DNA of 30,571 bases from JAXGTD01 sp040775095 (GTDB lineage Bacteria; Pseudomonadota; Gammaproteobacteria; Chromatiales; Chromatiaceae), in assembly GCA_040775095.1 (NCBI GenBank), contig JAXGTD010000038.1:1-30571 (forward strand), written 5' to 3'. Below, one piece after another: positions 9,281-15,892 of this stretch (positions within the stretch are counted from its first letter, which is position 1; the number at the start of each line of letters is the position of its first letter). The position numbers and the translations under genes are program-made. The notes under the pieces are model-generated. The model was not told where the DNA came from and did not search any database. It saw only the letters and a list, made by a program, of their open reading frames with translations.

Positions 9281-11050
9281 ATGAAACAACAGGTCCTGGA
9301 GCTTGTGCGCTCCGCACTCCAACGTCTGGCCGTCGAGGGCGCGTTCGGCGATGCCGAGGTCCTCGAGCCGCAGCTCGAGCGCGCGCGCGATCCCTCGCAC
9401 GGCGATTTCGCGACCAACCTGGCCATGGTCATGGCCAAGGCGGCGCGCGCCAAGCCGCGCGAGCTTGCCGAACGGCTGGTCGCGGCACTGCCGGCGTCGC
9501 CGCTCATCGAGCGGGTCGAGGTCGCCGGTCCGGGGTTCGTCAACTTCCGGCTTGCCCCGGGTGCCTTCCTCGGGCTCATCCCCGAGATCCTGACGCGGGG
9601 GCCGGCGTTCGGCCGCAGCCGCCTCGGCGCCGGCAAGCGTGTGCAGGTGGAGTTCGTGTCCGCCAACCCCACCGGGCCTCTGCACGTGGGCCACGGCCGC
9701 GGCGCCGCGTATGGCGCCGTGGTCGCCGACCTGCTCGCCGCGGTGGGCTTCGACGTGCACCGGGAGTACTACGTCAATGACGCCGGGCGGCAGATGGACA
9801 TCCTGGCCACATCGGTCTGGCTGCGCTACCTGGAGCTCTGCGGCGAGGCCCTCACCTTCCCGAGCAACGGCTATAAGGGCGACTACGTCTGGGACATCGC
9901 CGCGTCGCTTCACCGCGAGCACGGCGACGCCTACCGGATCGATGTCGACGCGGTGTTCGCCGGTGCGCCGCCCGATGCGGTGGAAGGCGAGGCCGATGGC
10001 GACAAGGAGGCGCACATCGATGCGCTGATCGCGAGCGCCAAGCACCAGCTTGGCGACAATCGATACCGTTTCGTCTTCGAGCTGGGGCTCAACACCATCC
10101 TCGACGACATTCGCGACGACCTGAGCCAGTTCGGCGTCGACTACCAGGAATGGTACTCGGAGCGCTCCCTGACCGAGAGTGGTGCGGTGAACAAGGCCAT
10201 CGCGCGGCTGCGCGAAGCCGGCTACGCCTACGAGCGCGCCGGCGCGCTGTGGTTCCGCTCCACCGCCTTCGGTGACGAGAAGGACCGTGTCATCGTGCGT
10301 GACAATGGCCAGACGACCTATTTCGCCTCGGACATCGCCTACCACATGGACAAGCTCGAGCGCGGCTTCGATCGTGTCATCGACGTATGGGGGGCCGACC
10401 ACCATGGCTACGTGCCCCGGATGAAGGGGGCGCTCAGCGCGCTGGGTGACGACGCCGGGCGCCTCGACGTGCTGCTGGTCCAGTTCGCGGTGCTCTATCG
10501 CGGCGGCGAGAAGGTTCAGATGTCGACCCGCTCGGGCGAGTTCGTGACGCTGCGCGAGCTGCGCAAAGAGGTGGGCCGCGATGCGGCGCGCTTCTTCTAC
10601 GTCATGCGCCGTTGCGAGCAGCACATGGACTTCGACCTGGATCTGGCCAAGAGCCAGTCCGCCGACAACCCGGTGTACTACGTGCAGTACGCCCATGCCC
10701 GCGTCGCGAGCGTGTTGCGGCAGGCCGCCGAGAAGGGCATCGTCGTCGAGCCCACACCGGGCACGCTCAACCTGGACCGGCTTGGCGAGGAGCACGAGCG
10801 GGCCTTGCTCAGGACCCTGTCGCGTTACCCGGAGGTGGTCGAGGCCGCCGCCCTCGACGAAGAACCGCACCTGCTCACCAACTACCTGCGTGAGCTGGCG
10901 ACCGACTTTCACGGGTACTATAACGCGCACCCGTTCCTGGTCGAGGACGCGGTATTGCGCGATGCCCGCATCAAGTTGATCCTCGCTGTCCGCCAGGTGT
11001 TGCGCAACGGACTCGGTCTGCTCGGCGTTTCGGCGCCAGAAAGCATGTGA
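9281..11050 (+). CDS. argS: Arginyl-tRNA synthetase
   Basis: The product is 589 residues. This class I synthetase charges tRNA-Arg, and the family needs the tRNA present to activate arginine. An N-terminal additional domain (about residues 1-110) precedes the Rossmann core with the HIGH-type motif HVGH (135-138, in NPTGPLHVGHGRG). The KMSKS position reads KVQMSTRSG (from Lys411), a degenerate form usual for ArgRS. The C-terminal helical domain binds the anticodon and begins around NPVYYVQYAHAR. I chose ATG 9281 (MKQQVLELVRSAL), which matches the family N-terminus, over the ATG at 9197, which would add 28 unrelated residues. The stop codon lies in a 15-base tandem repeat that leads into the next gene. 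Confidence 0.97.
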   Translation: MKQQVLELVRSALQRLAVEGAFGDAEVLEPQLERARDPSHGDFATNLAMVMAKAARAKPRELAERLVAALPASPLIERVEVAGPGFVNFRLAPGAFLGLIPEILTRGPAFGRSRLGAGKRVQVEFVSANPTGPLHVGHGRGAAYGAVVADLLAAVGFDVHREYYVNDAGRQMDILATSVWLRYLELCGEALTFPSNGYKGDYVWDIAASLHREHGDAYRIDVDAVFAGAPPDAVEGEADGDKEAHIDALIASAKHQLGDNRYRFVFELGLNTILDDIRDDLSQFGVDYQEWYSERSLTESGAVNKAIARLREAGYAYERAGALWFRSTAFGDEKDRVIVRDNGQTTYFASDIAYHMDKLERGFDRVIDVWGADHHGYVPRMKGALSALGDDAGRLDVLLVQFAVLYRGGEKVQMSTRSGEFVTLRELRKEVGRDAARFFYVMRRCEQHMDFDLDLAKSQSADNPVYYVQYAHARVASVLRQAAEKGIVVEPTPGTLNLDRLGEEHERALLRTLSRYPEVVEAAALDEEPHLLTNYLRELATDFHGYYNAHPFLVEDAVLRDARIKLILAVRQVLRNGLGLLGVSAPESM

Positions 11051-11071
11051 CGGGAGAGCATGTGACAGGAG
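11042..11071 (+). repeat. Two-copy 15-base tandem repeat over the argS stop codon
   Basis: AGCATGTGACGGGAG (11042-11056) is followed at once by AGCATGTGACAGGAG (11057-11071), differing at one base. A weaker third echo, GGCATGGGAG, continues from 11072. The first copy holds the argS stop TGA, and the second copy repeats it in frame. The repeats also supply the AGGAGGG that precedes the next start at 11082. Confidence 0.7.
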
Positions 11072-11081
11072 GGCATGGGAG

Positions 11082-11681
11082 ATGAGCATCGACCACCGGA
11101 TCGGCCCGGCGCCACGTGGGCGCAAGAGTCGCGGCGCGCGCGGCACCTGCGCGTTCTGGTTTCTGTTTGGCGGTGTCGTGGGCGCGTTCGCGGTGGCCGT
11201 GGCCTGGATGCGGCACGACCAGGCGCCAGTGCCGGCGGCCGAGGTTGCCGAGCAGGCCCGCCCGCGGCCACCCAAGCCGACCTTCGATTTCTACAAGATG
11301 CTGCCGCAGGAAGAGGTGATGGTGCCGGTGGACACGCCGGTGAAACCCACACCGATTCCCGCGCCGAAGGCCGAGTCGGGGGCGAGCCCAGTGCCGCAAC
11401 AGGCCCCGCAACAGGCGCGCGTGGCGCCCCCGGAGACCGTCGCCAGACCGGGCACGTACGTGATCCAGGTCGCCTCGTTCGGACGCGCCTCCGACGCCGA
11501 GCGGCTCAAGGCCAAGCTGGCGCTGCTCGGCATCCAGACCAGCGTCCAGGCGGTGACCGTCGAGAATGGCAAGACCTACCATCGCGTGCGTACCGCCGCC
11601 GTTGACCAGGCCACGGCCAATGCCTTGAGTGCCCAACTCAAGCGCAGCGGGCACGAGAGCATGATGATGAAGGTGAAGTGA
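11082..11681 (+). CDS. SPOR-domain cell-division protein, FtsN-like
   Basis: The product is 199 residues. A short basic cytoplasmic N-terminus (RKSRG) is followed by one membrane segment (about residues 22-42), then a Pro/Ala/Gln-rich periplasmic linker carrying FDFYKMLPQEE (68-78). A C-terminal SPOR domain (about 124-198; YVIQVASFGRASDAERLKAKL and MMMKVK) binds denuded septal peptidoglycan. This layout and the position after argS are typical of FtsN-type proteins in gammaproteobacteria, but the linker is shorter than in E. coli FtsN, so the symbol is withheld. The start at 11082 is preceded by AGGAGGG. The 31-base spacing from argS suggests co-transcription. Confidence 0.88.
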   Translation: MSIDHRIGPAPRGRKSRGARGTCAFWFLFGGVVGAFAVAVAWMRHDQAPVPAAEVAEQARPRPPKPTFDFYKMLPQEEVMVPVDTPVKPTPIPAPKAESGASPVPQQAPQQARVAPPETVARPGTYVIQVASFGRASDAERLKAKLALLGIQTSVQAVTVENGKTYHRVRTAAVDQATANALSAQLKRSGHESMMMKVK

Positions 11682-11746
11682 CGGGTACGCGGCGCCGATG
11701 CCGGTCGAATCCCAAGCATGCAGCCAACCGGCACGCCATCCCCGTG

Positions 11747-11768
11747 CCGGAATTCCCAAGGATTCCGG
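11747..11768. terminator. Stem-loop between the convergent SPOR and creA genes
   Basis: The arms CCGGAAT (11747-11753) and ATTCCGG (11762-11768) pair perfectly around an 8-base loop. The 194-base convergent gap holds no gene. There is no T-tract, so termination is inferred from position only. Confidence 0.35.
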
Positions 11769-11875
11769 GCCGCGGAAGAGGCTGTGCCCTGGTGGCCCTG
11801 GCCGGGGTTGCATCGGGCAGCCCTCTCCTGCACGCCCGGCTTCGGTACGCGGCGGACTCTGGCCGCGCGATGCCG

Positions 11876-12382
11876 CTACCGCGGTGACGCCGCGGCCGCC
11901 CCGGTGGCGCCGTCGGTCGGCCAGGGCGTGAGCACGACCACCGAAACGCTGTTCTTCGGCGATCCCTCGATGATGCGGTCACTGTAGGTCAGATACACGA
12001 GGGTGTTGCGGGGGGCGTCGTAGAAGCGCACGACCTGCATCGTCTTGGTGAACAGCGACGTGCGTTTCTTGAACACCTCGTCCCCGTCGCGCTTGCCGCT
12101 GGCGATCTCCTTCGACAACTGTACCGGGCCGACCTGTCGGCACGCGATCGAGGCATCCGAGGTATCCTCCGCGACCCCGACGGCGCCGCTGATACCGCCG
12201 GTCTTGGCGCGGCTGACATAGCACGCGATCCCCGGGATGTCCGGGTCCTGGAAGACCTCGATGACGATCTTGTCATTCGGGCCCATCCACTTGAACTTGG
12301 TGCTGACATCGCCAACGATCTCGGCGGCGATCGGCAGGGGGACGAGGCAGAGCAGCAGGGCGGCTCGGGTGAAATGGCGCAT
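11876..12382 (-). CDS. creA: CreA family periplasmic protein
   Basis: The product is 168 residues. A clear signal peptide (MRHFTRAALLLCLVPLPIAA, cut after residue 20) precedes a single CreA domain. Conserved stretches are STKFKWMGPNDKIVIEVF, CYVSRAKTGGISGA and AEDTSDASIACRQVGP. The family is widespread in proteobacteria and its biochemical role is not established; the name comes from the creABCD locus, but no creB, creC or creD is here. ATG 12382 is chosen over an upstream in-frame start at 12442 because GGAGAGG lies 5 bases before it and the signal peptide starts there. The end converges on the SPOR gene. Its upstream side is occupied by the 239-bp inverted-repeat element, whose near end is 34 bases from the start codon. 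Confidence 0.93.
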   Translation of the reverse strand: MRHFTRAALLLCLVPLPIAAEIVGDVSTKFKWMGPNDKIVIEVFQDPDIPGIACYVSRAKTGGISGAVGVAEDTSDASIACRQVGPVQLSKEIASGKRDGDEVFKKRTSLFTKTMQVVRFYDAPRNTLVYLTYSDRIIEGSPKNSVSVVVLTPWPTDGATGAAAASPR

Positions 12383-12415
12383 AGGGCCTCTCCTGTTTTT
12401 CCGGTGGGTTGGTGA

Positions 12416-12654
12416 CCCTAGAAAGAGCAGTTGGACGGACATCAGGGTGCGTTCGGCGTGGTGTCCAGCAAGGCAGAGCGAGGCGGAATCGTCATTCGAT
12501 TCCGACGCGTTGTAACACGGCTGGGCGCGGCGCGGGGCGTGCCCTGGCGCGCGTAGCGCCCTTCACCTGCCGGGTGACTCTCCAAGGTCTCCAGAATGCG
12601 AACAAACGCAGACGTTTGCATGGGCGGCTAAGTGGTCAACTACTCTTTCTAGGG
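12416..12654. mobile_element. 239-bp MITE-like element with 18-bp terminal inverted repeats
   Basis: The left end CCCTAGAAAGAGCAGTTG (12416-12433) is matched in inverted form by CAACTACTCTTTCTAGGG (12637-12654), 17 of 18 bases. TGA flanks both ends (12413-12415 and 12655-12657), a possible 3-bp target duplication. If the matching flanking A and T are counted instead, the repeat is 19 bp with no duplication. The interior codes for nothing convincing but has two perfect hairpins: CGGAATCG-TCATT-CGATTCCG (12484-12504) and CAAACG-CAGA-CGTTTG (12603-12618). No transposase is present. It fills most of the gap between creA and the phosphodiesterase gene. The family is not recognised. Without a second genomic copy, a large cruciform or a structured RNA remain alternatives. 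Confidence 0.55.
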
Positions 12655-12693
12655 TGACAATCCGGTCGCCTGCGCGACGGGGACCGCGGCAGA

Positions 12694-13275
12694 TCAGGGC
12701 CGATCCTCCGTGGCGCGGAAAGGGGCCGGGGCGATGCGTGGGCTCGCCCGAACGCGCCGCATCCGGGCGGCGGGCTCGAAGCGATGCACCTCGAGCCGCC
12801 AGGCCGACTCGGCCGCAAGCAGGATCAGGCAGGACGGCCCACCGAAGGTCCGCGAGCGCCCTGCCGCGCCCGGGTTCAACACCCAGGGCTCCGCGTCCAG
12901 GTCCGCGATCAGCCGGTGGCTGTGGCCGTAGACCACGGCTCGCGCACCGGGAAGCTCGCGGCGCAGGCGCGCATGACGTCCCCTGGCCGGCATCCGATGG
13001 CCGTGGACGACAACCAGCCGGCCGCCGGGCAGCTCGCACTCGGCGCGATCGGGGATCTGGGCCAGCAGCCCGCGCTGGTCCGCGGGCCATTTGTCCGCGA
13101 CATCGTTGTTTCCGCGCACCGCGTAGATGTGCCCGGCGCGCGGCCGCATGCCTGCCAGCACCTCGGCGCCACCGATGTCGCCGCCGTGCACGGCCATATC
13201 GCATTCCGCCACCAGGTCCGCGATGCGTGGATCCAGGTGCCCGTGGGTATCGGCGAGGATCGCGATACGCAGCAT
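12694..13275 (-). CDS. Calcineurin-like metallophosphoesterase (YfcE/MJ0936 type)
   Basis: The product is 193 residues. It carries the dimetal phosphoesterase motif series: ILADTHGH (Asp9, His11), HGGDIGG (Asp33), RGNND (Asn56/57), VVHGH (His91) and YGHSH (His118, His120), followed by LNPGA. Small proteins of this type hydrolyse phosphodiesters with manganese or similar metals in the cytoplasm; the physiological substrate is unknown. The C-terminus is longer and more basic than in the core family (RMRRVRASPR...). GAGG lies just before the ATG at 13275. It follows the oxidoreductase gene by 13 bases, so the two form an operon. Confidence 0.92.
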   Translation of the reverse strand: MLRIAILADTHGHLDPRIADLVAECDMAVHGGDIGGAEVLAGMRPRAGHIYAVRGNNDVADKWPADQRGLLAQIPDRAECELPGGRLVVVHGHRMPARGRHARLRRELPGARAVVYGHSHRLIADLDAEPWVLNPGAAGRSRTFGGPSCLILLAAESAWRLEVHRFEPAARMRRVRASPRIAPAPFRATEDRP

Positions 13276-13288
13276 GCCTCGCCCGACC

Positions 13289-14287
13289 TCAGGTGATGGT
13301 CAGGACGAGCTTGCCTTTCGCGCCGCCGGACTCGAGTCGACGGTGCGCTTCCGCGGCGGCCGACAACGGGAAGGTCCCGGCCACGTAGAGCTCCAGCGCG
13401 CCTTGATCGAACAGATCGCCGCAGCTGCGCAGGATCGATCCCTGGGCGGCCAGGGCGTCGGCCATGCCGCGCAACTGTGGCGTCAGCATCAGCTCGAGGC
13501 CGATGCGCAGGTTGCGGTTACGGGCCTCCTTCAGGTCGAGTCCGGGGCCCGGGTCGAGGATACTGACCAGATCTCCGTAGACGGACATGGCCGGGATCGT
13601 TCGCCGGAAGACCTCCGGGCCGACCGTGTCGAGCGCCACATCCACCCCCTTGCCCTCAGTCCAGTCCATGATCACCTCGGTCAGGTCCTCGTCACGGTAG
13701 TTGATCGCGCACTCGGCGCCCAGGGCATGCACGTAGGCGGCCTTTTCCGGACCGCTGACCGTCGTCGCGACACGCGCCCCGGTGTGGCGCGCGAGCTGGA
13801 TGGCCACATGGCCGACACCGCCGGCCCCGCCATGGATCAGCACGCTCTGCCCCGCCTTCAGTCGGGCACGGTCATACAGGGCCTCCCAGGCGGTGATCAG
13901 CACCAACGGGGCCGCGGCGGCATGGACGAAATCCAAGGATTTCGGCATCGGCTGCGCCACCGACTCGTCGACCAGAATGTACTCGGCGTAGTTGCCGGTG
14001 GGCCCGCCCAGGCCGCCAAAACAGAACCAGATCGCGTCCCCGGGGGTGAACCGCGTCACCGCCTCGCCAACGGCCTCCACGACACCGGCCCCGTCGCAAC
14101 CCAGCACCGTGGGCGAGCTGCTTGGCCGCAGCGGCCCACGCGCACGGATCTTGGTGTCGACGGGGTTGACGCCGGCGGCCTTGAGCCTGACCAGCACATC
14201 GGTCGGGGCGCTGATCCCGGGGACGGGCAGATCCGCCTCGACGAGTACATCGGGGTCCCCCGGTTCGTGCATCACGATCGCCTTCAT
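13289..14287 (-). CDS. Zinc-independent MDR family NADPH:quinone oxidoreductase
   Basis: The product is 332 residues. The GroES-like N-terminal domain contains AAGVNPVDTKIRARG and LGCDGAGVVEAVG. The Rossmann domain carries the nucleotide-binding loop GGAGGVGHVAIQLA (from residue 153). The cysteine and histidine zinc ligands of alcohol dehydrogenases are absent, which places it with the quinone reductase/zeta-crystallin branch that uses NADPH to reduce quinones or enones. The start is well supported: GGGGGAGG lies 7 bases before ATG 14287. It is the first gene of a two-gene minus-strand unit with the phosphoesterase. The substrate cannot be told from the sequence. Confidence 0.93.
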   Translation of the reverse strand: MKAIVMHEPGDPDVLVEADLPVPGISAPTDVLVRLKAAGVNPVDTKIRARGPLRPSSSPTVLGCDGAGVVEAVGEAVTRFTPGDAIWFCFGGLGGPTGNYAEYILVDESVAQPMPKSLDFVHAAAAPLVLITAWEALYDRARLKAGQSVLIHGGAGGVGHVAIQLARHTGARVATTVSGPEKAAYVHALGAECAINYRDEDLTEVIMDWTEGKGVDVALDTVGPEVFRRTIPAMSVYGDLVSILDPGPGLDLKEARNRNLRIGLELMLTPQLRGMADALAAQGSILRSCGDLFDQGALELYVAGTFPLSAAAEAHRRLESGGAKGKLVLTIT

Positions 14288-14592
14288 CGTTTATCCTCCC
14301 CCAAAACCGGTCTTGGTCTACTGTTGACTCTTGGTTGCGATCCACGGGAAACGCGGTTTCTAAGCGCTTCCCGCGGAGCGAGCCGGAAACCGCGTGTGCG
14401 CTACGCGAGCTCTCGGCAACGCGGATCCCATGCTTCTCCCGTGCGGGCACTCGCCGGTGGTTCGTCCTACACTGTACGCGGGACGCTGCGGCGCCCGGCC
14501 GCCGGGCCCGATATCTGTCCCGATGCCGGCCCTCTGCCGCGCCATGCGACCTGGCTGGATCATGAACCCGCTCCGAGCGCATCTCAACCCCC
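14288..14592. other. Divergent non-coding gap
   Basis: These 305 bases separate the start of the oxidoreductase gene (minus) from the hydrolase gene (plus). They contain the overlapping inverted repeats described at 14345-14395. Apart from the oxidoreductase ribosome-binding site at the left edge, I see no gene and no strong sigma-70 promoter. Confidence 0.6.
14345..14395. repeat. Two overlapping inverted repeats with mutually exclusive pairing
   Basis: CGGGAAACGC (14345-14354) pairs with GCGCTTCCCG (14364-14373) at 9 of 10 positions. ACGCGGTTTC (14351-14360) pairs with GAAACCGCGT (14386-14395) at all 10. The first arms overlap by four bases, so only one stem can form at a time. The element lies 58 bases upstream of the oxidoreductase start and about 200 bases upstream of the hydrolase start. 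Confidence 0.55.
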
Positions 14593-15234
14593 ATGTTCGC
14601 CACCGATACCCTGCTCAGCGGGCCGGCCGACTCCCAGGTCCGGTTCCTCTTCGCCCATGGCGCCGGCCAGGACGCCGACTCGCCATTCATGCGCCGCATT
14701 GCGGATCATCTGGCGGACGCCGGGATCCGGGTCATCCGGTTTCGGTTTCCGTACATGGCCAGGAGCGAGCGCGATGCTCGGCGCCGGCCGCCGGATCGCG
14801 AGCCGGTGCTGATCGATGCCTTCGCGGACCTGATCGAGCGGCACCGTGGCGCCGATGTTCGCCTCCTGATCGGCGGTAAATCCATGGGTGGGCGCATCGC
14901 CAGTCTGTTGGCGGACGCGAGCCCGGTCCAGGGGCTGATCTGCCTCGGCTACCCGTTTCACCCGCCCGGGAAACCACAACAGTTGCGCGTGGCGCACCTG
15001 GCAACGCTGCGAACGCCCACGCTGATCTGCCAGGGTGAGCGCGACCCGTTCGGTAACCCGGCGGAGGTCGGGACCTACGCGTTGAGCCCCGCCGTCCGTC
15101 TCGTGTGGATCAGCGATGGCGAGCACAGCTATAGGCCGCGCAAGCAGTCGGGACGCTGCTGGGAGGACAATCTGGTGCAGGCCGCCGAGGCGGTGCGCGC
15201 ATTCGCTCTGCCCCGCGCCCTGGAGCCTCACTAG
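14593..15234 (+). CDS. Alpha/beta-hydrolase of the Tex30/KANL3-like type
   Basis: The product is 213 residues, a compact alpha/beta-hydrolase. It has FLFAHGAGQDADSPFM (oxyanion region), the nucleophile elbow GGKSMGGR (Ser97), CQGERDPFG (Asp151) and SDGEHSY (His178), so a complete Ser-Asp-His triad. This short family is common in gammaproteobacteria and is often labelled dienelactone-hydrolase-like or KANL3/Tex30; no substrate is established. ATG 14593 gives the conserved N-terminal length, but no Shine-Dalgarno sequence precedes it (CTCAACCCCC). It stands alone, with 249 bases to the cupin gene. Confidence 0.87.
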   Translation: MFATDTLLSGPADSQVRFLFAHGAGQDADSPFMRRIADHLADAGIRVIRFRFPYMARSERDARRRPPDREPVLIDAFADLIERHRGADVRLLIGGKSMGGRIASLLADASPVQGLICLGYPFHPPGKPQQLRVAHLATLRTPTLICQGERDPFGNPAEVGTYALSPAVRLVWISDGEHSYRPRKQSGRCWEDNLVQAAEAVRAFALPRALEPH

Positions 15235-15264
15235 GGGGTGCTGAGTTGGAGCGTTTCGCGTCTG

Positions 15265-15317
15265 GGCCGGGGAAGGCCCGGCGACATCGGCCCGGGCAAA
15301 ACGCCCCCTCCCCGGCC
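15265..15317. terminator. Nested inverted repeats after the hydrolase gene
   Basis: The outer arms GGCCGGGGA (15265-15273) and TCCCCGGCC (15309-15317) are perfect over 9 bp. They enclose inner arms GCCCGG (15276-15281) and CCGGGC (15292-15297). The structure lies 30 bases after the hydrolase stop. No T-tract follows, so it may slow or end transcription only with Rho, or protect the mRNA end. Confidence 0.4.
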
Positions 15318-15483
15318 GAGAGGATCTCGCCGCGCGTTCCTCCCGGGGCCGTGTCACGCACCGGGACCCGCGGCACCGACGCTCGCCGCTGGAGTGTCGG
15401 TCGAGGCCTCCAATCGCCCTGCCGAACGCGCTTTGGTCCGGCTACACTCAGGGTGACGGGGGCAACGTTTTGAGGAGTCTGGG

Positions 15484-15792
15484 ATGCAGATCGAACACTG
15501 GGATATCAAGCGAGACGGGCCGCTGAGCGAGGAGGCGATGTGGCGCAAGCTCGAGGCGCGTGGCTACAGCGTCAGCCGCTACACCTATCCGCCCGGCACC
15601 TTCTTCCCGGATCACGATCACGCCGTCGACAAGATCGATGCGGTGCTCGCCGGGCGCTTCCGCATGACCCTGCAGGGCAAAGAGGTCGTGCTCGAGGCGG
15701 GCGACCTGCTGGTCGTGCCCAAGCACGTGTTCCACACCGCCGAGGTCGTCGGTGACCAGCCCGTCGTCAGCCTGGATGCGGTGAGGGCCTGA
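15484..15792 (+). CDS. Small single-domain cupin protein
   Basis: The product is 102 residues, one cupin barrel. The first motif, PPGTFFPDHDHAVDKIDAVLAG, keeps metal ligands His44 and His46, but the expected glutamate is replaced (Asp49 and Asp52 are the nearest acids). The second motif, GDLLVVPKHVFHTAEV, keeps His84 while the usual PxG glycine is His81. A metal site is therefore likely but slightly atypical. Cupins of this size range from dioxygenases to sugar or regulator-binding proteins, so no function is given. The start has a strong GAGGAG site 7 bases upstream, and TACACT at 15443-15448 could be a -10 box. recQ follows after 100 bases. Confidence 0.86.
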   Translation: MQIEHWDIKRDGPLSEEAMWRKLEARGYSVSRYTYPPGTFFPDHDHAVDKIDAVLAGRFRMTLQGKEVVLEAGDLLVVPKHVFHTAEVVGDQPVVSLDAVRA

Positions 15793-15892
15793 CGCGACCG
15801 ATCCCGGGCCCGGACGGTGGCGACATTCCGCCCGGGCTGTGGCAAGGTGGCAGGTTCGAGAGACCAGCCTTGCCCGAGGGTAATCCGGCGCG

